The notes beneath the pieces are model-generated. The model made no database searches. It was not told the origin of the DNA and worked only from the letters and a program-made list of their open reading frames with translations. A program made the position numbers and the translations under genes. Of a DNA stretch of 64,000 bases, positions 26,505 through 35,899 are shown in pieces (the first letter of the stretch is position 1; every line of letters starts with the position of its first letter). Origin of the DNA: Methanoculleus sp. UBA374 (GTDB lineage: Archaea > Halobacteriota > Methanomicrobia > Methanomicrobiales > Methanoculleaceae); contig DAYL01000033.1 of the NCBI GenBank assembly GCA_002508705.1, positions 119,708-183,707 of the forward strand. The letters are read 5' to 3'.

Positions 26505-26700
26505 CCGCGCCGTGCCTTGAGAGCAGGGAGGCGGTTGATGAGGTCGTATGCAGACAACCTCACCTCGTCGTCCTGGTAAACCTTGTTCTTGAGATTCAAG
26601 CCCCGGTTGTACATGAACCGGCAGTACCCGAGGTGTTTGGCGAATCAGGACCGTCTGATCGGCAGTTGGATACAACCGGTACCGGTAGCCCCGCAACAGA
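26505..26700 (-). pseudogene. TnpB (IS200/IS605 OrfB) N-terminal remnant
   Basis: On the minus strand, one frame reads LRGYRYRLYPTADQTVLIRQT (26636-26697). The next frame continues with FAKHLGYCRFMYNRGLNLKN, a Lys/Val/Tyr stretch and then LSAYDLINRLPALKA (26507-26646). Joined, these match the start of TnpB proteins (RxYxYRLYPT...Q...L...FGxxRFxYNxxL). At least one frameshift and a loss of everything after about 65 residues make it a dead fragment. No RuvC residues remain. Confidence 0.7.
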
Positions 26701-26795
26701 CGGATAGAGGCGTGTGGGACCACCAATACTAATACTATGCGGGGGAGCCACGCGAGGTGGAAGTATGCGATCCGGAGGGAGGGGCGCCGCTTCAC

Positions 26796-26844
26796 GGAAG
26801 ATGCTCTGCATCTTCCTGACAGGCACAACCCTCTGGGTTGTGCC
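26796..26844. repeat. Two adjacent perfect hairpins with TCT loops
   Basis: GGAAGATGC - TCT - GCATCTTCC (26796-26816) then GGCACAACCC - TCT - GGGTTGTGCC (26822-26844). With the one at 26465 they form a small family sharing surrounding bases (TTCAC before, TG.C.GGCAC after) while the arm sequences change together. Confidence 0.8.
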
Positions 26845-26950
26845 GTGTCATCCCCAGTCCTCTCGACCGGGGTCTTCCCACTCTGCTCCGAGAGCCCCGC
26901 GAGACAACTACCAAAAAACTTGTATGATCCGCGTGATCAAGGGTATGATC

Positions 26951-27175
26951 ATGAAATATACGGTAGTGCTCGAACCACAGGAAGAGGGTGGGTTCACCGT
27001 CCAGTGTGTTGAGATCCCGGGAGCGATCAGCCAGGGCGAAACGCGGGAGGAAGCACTTGCCAACATCAAAGAAGCAATAGAACTCGTTCTTGACGTGCAG
27101 CGGGAAAAATTGTATCGGAAGACATCAACTGCCCGTCGTGAGATATCAAAGGTTGACGTAGTTGATGTCATATAG
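26951..27175 (+). CDS. HicB-like antitoxin
   Basis: 74 residues from the ATG at 26951; an ATG at 26945 adds two. MKYTVVLEPQEEGGFTVQC, then VEIPGAISQGETREEALANI is the classical HicB partial RNase H-like fold (pfam15919), in which a degraded nuclease domain binds HicA. There is no C-terminal DNA-binding extension, as in many short archaeal HicB proteins. The 3' end overlaps the hicA start by 11 bases, the normal arrangement of a two-gene module. Likely intact. Confidence 0.85.
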   Translation: MKYTVVLEPQEEGGFTVQCVEIPGAISQGETREEALANIKEAIELVLDVQREKLYRKTSTARREISKVDVVDVI

Positions 27176-27386
27176 GCTGCCGGTCATTTCCGGGGAAGAG
27201 ATGGTAAAGTACCTTGCCCGGTCTGGTTTCGTCCCGCAACGGCAGACCTCGTCCCATGTTGTTGTGCAGAAGGAATGGCGGGTCTTTTCCGTACCTCTGC
27301 ACCGTGAGCTGAAGAAAGATACCCTGATTGGCATCCTCAAACAAGCCGGGATCGATAGGGAAGAATTCAGGCGTACCTTCAAGTGA
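27165..27386 (+). CDS. HicA-like mRNA interferase toxin
   Basis: 73 residues from the ATG at 27165. VISGEEMVKYLARSGFVPQR, SSHVVVQKE and VPLHRELKKDTLIGILKQAG follow the HicA double-stranded RNA-binding-like fold, with the essential His in the SSHVVV position and the VPxHxELxxGTL-type motif (here KKDTL). HicA cuts mRNA independently of the ribosome and is neutralised by HicB. Gene order here is antitoxin first, toxin second, with a short overlap. Confidence 0.85.
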   Translation: MSYRLPVISGEEMVKYLARSGFVPQRQTSSHVVVQKEWRVFSVPLHRELKKDTLIGILKQAGIDREEFRRTFK

Positions 27387-28130
27387 TGGTTTGAACTGTG
27401 TTCAAGAGAATGACCGAGGATTCCCGCGACTTGAGTCATGGGAGGAATCGGCCCTTCGCATATCACGATACACTTTCACCCCGAACGGCTATTCTTTATG
27501 CCGGAGGAAGTCCAACAGATGTTTGTTGCGCTATGGAAGGCACGAAGCAGGAGCCTCCCTGCGGATCACGGCTATACACACCTGCGCAAACGACACCACA
27601 GTGCAGCGACATTGCTGCCAGGGCCGCCGTCAACCGGCCTATTGCGGTCCGCTCCCCCGACACCGGGGGAGAGGTGGAATCGCGAAGCCCCTAAAGAGCG
27701 TGCTCCCATCTATAGGAGCATGTCCCCGACTGAAGTCGGGGGTAGTTGACAGCGACTTGTGCATGATTACCCTGTTGGAACGTCGTGCCGCAGGCACACC
27801 CCCGGACGGATCGCACAACTCCGCGTGGCCCGGCCATACGGTCGAACCCCGCCCCGGGGCCCGGATGGATGGGGTGGTGGGGACCGCTCAAGTCCCCGTG
27901 ATCCCGGCACGGCATCCGACGGCCGGGTACGGGACGGTTATCACGTCTTCGATCTACCTCCACCGGGCAACTCTCGGTGCCGTTGCTATCGCCCCGTCGA
28001 CGATCCAGGAGGTGCCATGAGCGCGGGAAGCCGTCGGCACGGTGAGGGTGTCCCGTGTGCCTTCGAATGAAGACCCTCGGGGCTCGTCTGTTTGGGTGGA
28101 TTATATCCAGATGAAAACAAACATTTATGC
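27387..28130. other. Non-coding interval with three hairpins and a partial dispersed repeat
   Basis: No gene is convincing on either strand. Perfect hairpins occur at 27652-27671 (CTCCCCCG/CGGGGGAG), 27701-27720 (TGCTCC/GGAGCA) and 27724-27741 (CCCCGACT/AGTCGGGG), the last followed by GGTAGTTGAC. This succession resembles right ends of IS200/IS605-group elements. From 27751 to 27795 the sequence matches the distal part of repeat A (GGAACGTCGTGCCGCA). The remainder shows nothing recognisable. Confidence 0.45.
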
Positions 28131-28144
28131 TGGAGTATACTCCA
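28097..28144. promoter_or_regulatory. Promoter with two inverted repeats before the ATPase gene
   Basis: TGGAT-TAT-ATCCA (28097-28109) and the perfect 14-base palindrome TGGAGTATACTCCA (28131-28144), with centres about 34 bases apart, flank a TATA-like acatttatg. Position and symmetry suggest operators for a dimeric repressor. The palindrome lies just before the ATG at 28154 and would overlap the coding start if the ATG at 28127 were used. Confidence 0.5.
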
Positions 28145-28153
28145 ACAAACTGT

Positions 28154-29478
28154 ATGCCCTCGGTCCTCGACCTCCTGGTCGCCCTCAATCCCTGGTGGAG
28201 CGCCAGACCCTTTGAAACGGGTATACGGCGGGAGAAATACTTCACGAAGATACGGAAGTATCTTGAGACCGGGGAGGTCGTTGTCCTTACGGGGGTGCGC
28301 CGTTCGGGAAAAACAACGCTCCTCTTCCAGATCATCGACGACCTGATCCATAACCGCCGGGTCGATCCGCGGTCGATACTCTTTGTGAACTGCGATGAGC
28401 CGGAGATTGCCCGCCTCGAAGACCCGCTCGAGACCCTGCTTGAGACCTACCGCAGGGACGTGTACGGCGGCGACGCGCCCTACCTCATCTTTGATGAGAT
28501 CCAGACCCTCGAGGGGTGGGAGCGGTGGATAAAATCGCTCTACGACAGAAAGAAATTCACCCTTATCATATCCGGTTCGACGTCCTACCTTCTCGACTCA
28601 AACCTCTCAACGCTCATTGCCGGGCGATACCTTCCGGTCCATGTCTACCCGCTCGATTTTGTGGAATACGTGGTCTTCTCGGGCGAGGACCTGCCGCACG
28701 ATCCCGTATCTCTCGCGTCGGCGAAGTACCGGCTCCTGCATCTGCTCGGTGAGTATATCAGGAAGGAGGTTTCCCGCAGGTCGTCCTTTCAGACGACGAA
28801 ACGATCCGGCGGGACCAGCTCGCGGCATACTACGACAGCATCGTCTATCGCGACATCGTGCGGGTTAATGAGGTGCGAAACCAGAAGGCGCTCGGCGATC
28901 TGCTTACTTACTGCATGACGAACGTAACCTCGTTCTACTCCTACCGGAATCTCCAGGAGGTGCTCGGCATCGATTTCGAGACCGTCAGGGAGTATCTCTA
29001 CTACGCAGAGAAAGCGAAGATCCTCTTTGAGGTTCAGTACTTCAGCTCTTCGCTGAAAACACAGAGCAGGAACAACAAAAAGATCTACTGCATCGACAAT
29101 GGTCTCCGGAACGCCGTATCGTTCAGGTTCTCGGAAGACGAAGGAAGGCTTGCAGAGAACCTCGTCTTCATCGAACTGAAGAAGCAGGGTCGTGAAGTAT
29201 ATTACTGGAAGAAACAGGGTGAGGTCGATTTCGTCGTAAAAAATCCCGACCGCTCGCTCTCGGCAATCAGCGTCTCTTACACCGATTCCCTCCCCGCCCG
29301 GGAGGAAAAAGCACTGCTCGAGTTCGCAAACCTTCACGGCTCCCGGGTGCGGGAGTGCATCCTTCTCACGAAAGACACGGAGAAGAGAGAGGGAACTGTC
29401 CGGTATATCCCGCTCTGGAAATGGCTGCTCGACGGGGGAGCGATATCACAAGCATGCGTTCCGCAAATTCGTTTTTGA
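28154..29478 (+). pseudogene. AAA ATPase with DUF4143 domain, interrupted by a one-base frameshift
   Basis: The first frame (28154 to about 28765) encodes an AAA ATPase with Walker A GVRRSGKTT, Walker B YLIFDEIQ and a sensor ISGSTSYLL. After 28765 the homology moves to the next frame (GGFPQVVLSDDETIRRDQLA... to 29478), which holds the DUF4143 region with YYDSIVYRDIV and a C-terminal PD-(D/E)xK-like segment EVDFVV. Adding one base in AGGAAGGAGG (28761-28769) restores about 440 residues. Family members are common in archaeal accessory DNA, role unknown. It may be a true pseudogene, a sequencing error or a slippage site. Confidence 0.8.
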
Positions 29479-29986
29479 GCGATTAAACGCCGCCGTTAAG
29501 GTGCATGGAGTAGGGCCGTTAGGGGACAGGTTCGTTGCGGCTATGCCCTGCACCTACCGATGCAGAGAGGAGCGGTAACCGTGCCCGACAGGGGGACCCT
29601 CGCCGGTCCCCCGGAGGGGTCATCTGAAGCCTCAGCGGCGACTGAGCGTCGGAGGGTCACGTGCACCGGGGGCATGAGGGACGCTGCCTGACCGGCCATG
29701 GTAAACTCTGTCCGTTCAATCCTTCAACCACTGCAGGCGTGAAGGTGCGCCGGAAAGGCGACGGAACCCCTCCGGCGCCGGTGGGATGGCCCTGTAAAAC
29801 CAACATGGAGAGGGTTGACGAAAGACGGGATCGTCTATTTCATACATAGTTCTCTTACGGAAACATCGTAGCGCTGGTATCTCAATCGAGAAAACCTTAC
29901 TGTCGCCGTCCGGAATTTCCTGGTCGGGGGATGTGCGGCCGAACCCTGCGTCGTTTGACCTTGGAAAAAATTGAGGGGGGCCCGCT
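29479..29986. other. Non-coding interval with stem-rich sequence and repeat B
   Basis: 29490-29690 is rich in complementary runs: AGGTGCA...GGGC with GCCCTGCACCT, the perfect hairpin GGGGGACC/GGTCCCCC (29591-29612) and CTCAG/CTGAG. It could be a structured RNA, but no known class is recognised and no promoter is obvious. Repeat B follows. No gene is seen. Confidence 0.4.
29745..29885 (+). repeat. Dispersed repeat B (right side of the accessory region)
   Basis: Direct copy of repeat A: TGCGCCGGA hairpin, GATGGCCCTGTAAAACC, GGTTGAC and a more diverged tail to about CTCAAT. The first 60 bases match repeat A at roughly nine positions in ten, allowing one gap. Confidence 0.75.
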
Positions 29987-32900
29987 TTAGGCCCCCGTGA
30001 GGTCGGCGTGGTATTCGGTGGTTGAATACGGGACAATCGTCACGTCTTCTGTCGTCTTCGACCCCTCCTTCCCCGCCACCTTCACCGGGTAACTGCCGAT
30101 GCCGAGGTAGTGGAAGGTGTGGGGCGTCTTCTCGCCGGTATCACGGTTGAAGAGGTAGATCTTGGCGCCTGCCGGGTCGCTCGAGACCTCAAGCGACCCC
30201 CAGGTATACGCGGCGAGGGTGAACTTCACCGCGGCGTCGCCGGAGCCGCCCGTCAGTACGACCTCCTGCTCCGCCGGGAGATACCCCGGCTTCGAGACCC
30301 CGACGAGGTGCCTCCCTTCCGAGATGTTGCCGACGACGTACGGCGTGGCGAACCCGGTCTGGAACCCGTCGACCGATATCGCCGCCCCCGCCGGCGCCGA
30401 CGTCACGAGAAGGCTGCAGGGTGCGGCGGAGAACGCGGCACTCACGGTATCGTTCGACTGGACGGTGGCGGGTATCCTGTATGTCCGGTAACCCCCGCCG
30501 TCCGCGACGGTGAGGTACGCCCCGCCGATCCCCCGGACCTCAATCGTCTTCGGGAACCGGTCGCCCATGTATCTGCCGTTGATCGAGAACGGCTTCTGGG
30601 CGTACTCCTCCGGTGCGAACGTGATCGAACGCGTCAACTCAGCGTTGCCGCTGGAAAACATCACCCGCGTCAGGGTGTTTTTATCTATCCATACCCGCTC
30701 TTTATCGGAACTGAACTCGACCTTCTCTTTCTTCACCTTGATGGTGTGCAGCCCTTCTTTCAGCCCGTAGATGACGGCGGGGGTCTTCTGGGTCACTTTG
30801 CGGCCGTCGACGAAGATCTCCGCCTCGTCGGGGAACGAGTCGACGTAGACGCCGCCGTAGTGGTTCTGTTCCCAGTCGCGGAGCAGTCCCGGGGATACGG
30901 CTCCCGGGACCTCGACCACGACTTCGTCGTCGCGCGCAAGCTGGACCTCCCGCTCCACCGGCTCGGCGCCGTCCATGCGCACCCGGACGGTATGGTTGCC
31001 GCCGGAGAGCGATGCAAACGCGGCCGGGGTCGTCCTGCCGGTATACTCGCCGTCGAGGTCGATGAGTGCGCCCGGCGGGTCGGAGAGCACCGCAAGATCG
31101 AACTGCATCGTGGTGATGTCGACAGGAGGCGCCGCCGTCGGCGTGGGCTCTGCCGCCGCGGCCGGGATCGGTTCAGGCCCCACCGCCGGCCCCGGCTCCT
31201 CCCCGGCGGAGGCGAAGCCGAAGAGCCCGAAAAGCGCCTGGACGGCACCGAACAGAAGGCCGATCACTCCTCCATCCCGGGCGGACTCACCGGTCTCGCC
31301 GTACCGGACCGTATAGATGCCTCCCTGCCGGACCTTCACCGAGACGCTGCCGCCCGTCGCATCGGCCGCAGTCTCCAGGGTCTGCCAGGCGCCCGAAGAA
31401 CGGTCGTACCTGGCGATCACGCCTCCCGGTTCGCTCACGGAGATGATCAAACTCAGGGGGAGATCACTCATCATATCCTCGCTGCCGACCGCGTAGGCCG
31501 GGTCGGCACCCCCTGCGTCGCCGGGTAAAAGCCTCTGCAGCGTCAGCGCCTGGACGGGGCTCCCGGAGCCCTCGGTGATCACCGCTCCCTCGGGGATGTA
31601 CAGTTGAACGGCCCCGCCGTCGGCGACGAGACGCGTGGCCTCGATCCGCCCGTTCGTCGCGTTGAGGGTGAACCGCGATCCCGACTCGCTGGACGGTGTC
31701 GCCGGAATCCCGGTTGTGCCCGTCGTGGATGTGGCGTTCGTCTCATATCCCTCCGGCGGGGTGCCTTTCCTGACGACGAGGATGATGGCGCGGTTCTCCA
31801 TGTAGTCGCCTTTCGTCGTGGTGATGAGGCTCTGGATTCCCGCCGCGTTCTCCGATCCCATGAGGTACGGTCTCACGTCCAGGTCGGCCACGCTGATTGC
31901 CGAAGAGCCGGCGGTGAGCAGATTGAACCACTCGCCGTCGTTGAAGTAGATCCGGTGCTCGTCGTCGTCAATCCCCGAACCGGCGGTGGTGACCAGGATG
32001 AGGCGCGCCTCGCCGGCTCCGGAGAGGTCGACGGACTCGTTGAAGGTCGCCGTTGTGATGCAGTCTTCGGACGTCGTCCCGAAGTCCGGGTGGGCGTAGA
32101 GCGTATCCGACCCCTCCGCGACCCAGTAGGTCATCTCCGGCTCTGCGGGGTCCTCGGTGACGACCAGGAGCCCGATGCCGTAGGTCGCAAAGACATCGTC
32201 CTTCCTCCCGTCGTTCGTCAGTTTCACGACGTGTTCGCCGGCGATGCCGCCCGGGACGCCGGTGACGTTGAACGCGTGTGTTTCGAGAAGATAATTGTAG
32301 ATCCCCTCGTTCTTCCGGTCGTTGTAGACCGCGTCTGCTTTGATGGTCGCCCCGTCGACTGCGAGGCTGACCCTGACCGGAGTCCCTTCCTTCCTCTGTT
32401 CGTCGTGCCCCCAGGTGGTGTAGATGTAGAGCCGCGCGTATGCGACCGTGCCGTTGCCGGGGACATCGATCGTAAACTCCCTGCTCTCGCCTGCGTGGAT
32501 AAGCCCGGTGTAGTCGCTGAACTCGTAGTAGGTCAGGTTCCCGTGGAGGGTGCCCGAGACGGCGACGTCCAGGGTCTTTCCGGAGTAGCCGTAGTCGGGA
32601 ACCCTGCCGTCGGACCCGACGGCGGTCTCGAGCGTGAAGTCGACGGTGGTGGTCTCGCCGTCGTTGACCGTAACCGTCCGGTAGTCTTCGACCCCCTCCG
32701 CTCTCACCTCGACCGTGTAGTCTCCGATGATCAGGTTCTCCAGCGTCGCCGGGGTTACGACCGACATGTTCTCCCCGTTGAGGTAGATCCAGGCCCCGGC
32801 CGGCTCGCTCGTCACCTCGATGCTGCCCGTTATCGGCTCGAGGTCGAAATGGGCCGTGGCGTTCGAGCCTTTGGTCACCGTGACCCACTGGTCCTCGGGC

Positions 32901-34006
32901 ACCCGGTAGCGGTCCAGCTCGACCCGAACCGCGTGGTCGCCGGCGGGTATGCCGGGAATCGTCGTGTTCGCCGTCCACTGGGTCGGTTCGTCGTCGAGGA
33001 AGATTGCCGCGCCGGCGGGCGCTGAGGTCACATTGATCGACCCGACCTCCTTCTCCGGGTAGCGGACCGAGAGGAGGGCGAGCGGGATCTTGAAGAACGC
33101 GCCCAGGTAGGCTCCGCCGCTCCCGGAGACGCTGAGGTCGCGGGTGTAGGCGAACGTGCTCGCCGCCCCGGGCTCCATGAGGTCGGAGACGTCCCAGGTC
33201 TGGTAGCCCGAGTAGGGGCCCTGCGGGTCATTGGCGTCGAGCGGTTCGGTGTTGAACTCGAACTCCCCGACGTTGCTTGCCATGTAGATCGCCGAGAACT
33301 CGGCTGCGGGGACCCGTTCGTCGTCCTCCGGGAGGTCCTCGGTATCGAAGGTCGTCTCGCCCGTGTAGGTTTCGCCGATATCCTCGACGTAGTAGGAGTG
33401 GACGTCGTGCCCCTGGTTCACCCAGTAGTAGACCTCGTCGCCGTCGCCGTCGTCGTAGGCGACGACCAGCGTGACGAGCTTTATCCTCCCGTCGAAGGTC
33501 CCTTTATACCCTTCCGGCTGGTCCACCTTTACCTCGGCGACCGGGTTCCTCGCGGTGATGCGGCCGGTCACGTCGTACCACATCAGGTAATCGCTCGTGA
33601 TCCGGTTGCAGTGGTCGTTCACCCAGACCGGGCTGCCGCCGTGGATCGCGAAGACGTACGGCTGCCGGAGTTCCTCGACGCCGAGCGTCTCTATCCCCGA
33701 CCCGCCGTCGAACTTCACGGTCGCCCGGTGCTCGTAGTTGTTCTGCATATGAGCGCAGTAGACGGAGACGTAGAGGCGCGCCCACTTGATCTCCGTGTAG
33801 GCGGGCAGGGCAAACGTCTTCTCCGCCGAGTTGGCGAAGTCCGTGTACGAATCGGACCATAGCCCGCCGGAGACGGTGTCTTCTTTGACGGTTCCGAGCG
33901 GGATGCCGCCCACGTACTGGTCGGCCGCCGCGGGTGCGGGCACCAGAACGAGCAGCAGCATAAGAGATAGCGCAATTCCTGTGATATACGGTCTGTTGAT
34001 TCTCAT
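29987..34006 (-). CDS. Large secreted DUF3344/PEGA protein
   Basis: 1339 residues, ATG at 34006, signal peptide (IALSLMLLLVLVPAPAAA). The N-terminal DUF3344 domain (about 30-340) is followed by two PEGA repeats (about 345-470), a second DUF3344-like region (about 480-760), a linker, a helix-like Ala/Pro-rich segment near 930-960, and four more PEGA repeats to the C-terminus (LSDPPGALIDLDGEYTG; VDSFPDEAEIFVDGRKV; VTSAPAGAAISVDG; VSSDPAGAKIYLFN). No C-terminal anchor. PEGA domains are small surface beta-sandwiches. It is followed, three bases away, by an ABC permease gene on the same strand, suggesting functional linkage. Exact role unknown. Confidence 0.85.
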   Translation of the reverse strand: MRINRPYITGIALSLMLLLVLVPAPAAADQYVGGIPLGTVKEDTVSGGLWSDSYTDFANSAEKTFALPAYTEIKWARLYVSVYCAHMQNNYEHRATVKFDGGSGIETLGVEELRQPYVFAIHGGSPVWVNDHCNRITSDYLMWYDVTGRITARNPVAEVKVDQPEGYKGTFDGRIKLVTLVVAYDDGDGDEVYYWVNQGHDVHSYYVEDIGETYTGETTFDTEDLPEDDERVPAAEFSAIYMASNVGEFEFNTEPLDANDPQGPYSGYQTWDVSDLMEPGAASTFAYTRDLSVSGSGGAYLGAFFKIPLALLSVRYPEKEVGSINVTSAPAGAAIFLDDEPTQWTANTTIPGIPAGDHAVRVELDRYRVPEDQWVTVTKGSNATAHFDLEPITGSIEVTSEPAGAWIYLNGENMSVVTPATLENLIIGDYTVEVRAEGVEDYRTVTVNDGETTTVDFTLETAVGSDGRVPDYGYSGKTLDVAVSGTLHGNLTYYEFSDYTGLIHAGESREFTIDVPGNGTVAYARLYIYTTWGHDEQRKEGTPVRVSLAVDGATIKADAVYNDRKNEGIYNYLLETHAFNVTGVPGGIAGEHVVKLTNDGRKDDVFATYGIGLLVVTEDPAEPEMTYWVAEGSDTLYAHPDFGTTSEDCITTATFNESVDLSGAGEARLILVTTAGSGIDDDEHRIYFNDGEWFNLLTAGSSAISVADLDVRPYLMGSENAAGIQSLITTTKGDYMENRAIILVVRKGTPPEGYETNATSTTGTTGIPATPSSESGSRFTLNATNGRIEATRLVADGGAVQLYIPEGAVITEGSGSPVQALTLQRLLPGDAGGADPAYAVGSEDMMSDLPLSLIISVSEPGGVIARYDRSSGAWQTLETAADATGGSVSVKVRQGGIYTVRYGETGESARDGGVIGLLFGAVQALFGLFGFASAGEEPGPAVGPEPIPAAAAEPTPTAAPPVDITTMQFDLAVLSDPPGALIDLDGEYTGRTTPAAFASLSGGNHTVRVRMDGAEPVEREVQLARDDEVVVEVPGAVSPGLLRDWEQNHYGGVYVDSFPDEAEIFVDGRKVTQKTPAVIYGLKEGLHTIKVKKEKVEFSSDKERVWIDKNTLTRVMFSSGNAELTRSITFAPEEYAQKPFSINGRYMGDRFPKTIEVRGIGGAYLTVADGGGYRTYRIPATVQSNDTVSAAFSAAPCSLLVTSAPAGAAISVDGFQTGFATPYVVGNISEGRHLVGVSKPGYLPAEQEVVLTGGSGDAAVKFTLAAYTWGSLEVSSDPAGAKIYLFNRDTGEKTPHTFHYLGIGSYPVKVAGKEGSKTTEDVTIVPYSTTEYHADLTGA

Positions 34007-34009
34007 TCA

Positions 34010-35229
34010 TCACACCCCCGTCCGTATCGCCGTCACCGGGTTGAGGTGAGACGCCTTCAACGCCGGGTAGAGGCCCGATGCCAGAGAGAGAACGATCGCG
34101 ATCGCCATTCCGATCACGAGAATTTCGGGCGTGATCAGGGTGATGTCGCCCTCGGCGAACGTTGAGAACGTATCGTCGAGCTGGGCGACGATGAACGGCT
34201 TCCCGAATGTGTTGATCACGCCCGTGAACGCGATGCCTAAAAGATCGCCGAGCACGCCCCCGATGAGGCCGATATAGAGGCATTCGGCGAGGATGAGGTG
34301 GACGACGTCCGCCGGGGAGGCCCCGATGGCCATGGTGATCCCGATCTCCCGCGTCCGCTCGAAGACCGACGTGACCATCGTGTTGACGATCATCAGCACC
34401 CCCACGATCAGGGAGACCCCGGCAAAGAACGCCAGGATGAGGACGACGACGTCCATCAGCTGGTTCACCGACTCGATCTGCTGGAACGCGCCCTTCGCGG
34501 TGAGGCCGAGCGCCTTGACGTCGTCCACGACGCCGAAGACCGTTTCGGGCTGATCGACCCGGATCAGGACCCCGTCGAACGCCGTCTCGTCCCCGCGCAG
34601 TTCCTGCGCGACCCCGCGGTCGATCAGCATCACCTGGTCGAACGCATCGTCCCGCTCCTGGAGCACGCCGACCAGGGTGAACGTCACCTCTTCGTCGACC
34701 GGCATGCCGTCCTCATCGTAGCGCCGGATGAGGATCGGGACGGCGTCGCCGAACCTGACCCCCTCGTAGCGCTGGAGCGTCTCGGCGACGTCGTGCCCGA
34801 GCACCGCCTGCCGGGAGCCGGGCTCGAGGTTCTCTCCCCTCAGGAATTTCGGCCGGATCACACCCTCGATCCCGGCGGGATCGATCCCCACGACCTCAAG
34901 GTAGGTCTGCCGTTTTGTGGTGTACGCCTCCCGGACCACCGCCGAAGAAGCCTCCACGTGCTGGACGGCGGCGAGTTCCTCGATCTTTGCCGGCGTGATG
35001 AACTGGATCGCGCCTCCGCGGATATCCGCAGTCGCCTCGATGAGCGTGAGGTCGGACTGCTCCTTGATCGCCTCCACCGCCTGGTAGCGGACGCCCTCCC
35101 CGAGGGAGACGGTCCCGACGACGGCCGCAACCCCGATAGCGATCCCGAGGGCGGTGAGGAAGACGCGCATCCGCTTCCGGGCGACCTGGTGGGCCGAGAC
35201 CCTCAGGTAGTCGATCAGCCGATCGAAGA

Positions 35230-35233
<4 letters not shown>
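34010..35233 (-). CDS. ABC transporter permease, MacB/FtsX (LolC/E-like) family
   Basis: 407 residues. N-terminal helix (MRVFLTALGIAIGVAAVVGTV), large extracellular MacB-PCD-like domain (about 45-270), then three C-terminal helices (about 275-400) with FERTREIGITMAIGAS, the conserved FtsX coupling segment. Such permeases act as mechanotransmitters rather than classical channels. The start overlaps the end of the partner ATPase gene by four bases. Flanking genes for DUF3344 proteins suggest it helps release or shape surface proteins; this is inference. Confidence 0.92.
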
Positions 35234-35895
<662 letters not shown>

Positions 35896-35899
35896 ACTC

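Noticed and set aside
28131..28144. Terminator hairpin
   Set aside because: The palindrome has no spacer for a loop, no T-run after it, and lies directly before a coding start, so a protein-binding site is more likely.
29490..29690. SRP RNA or RNase P RNA
   Set aside because: The GGAAG-type apical loop of SRP RNA and the conserved P4 region of RNase P were looked for and not found.
25621..29885. CRISPR array
   Set aside because: The repeats are three, long, diverged and kilobases apart. There is no regular spacing and no cas gene.
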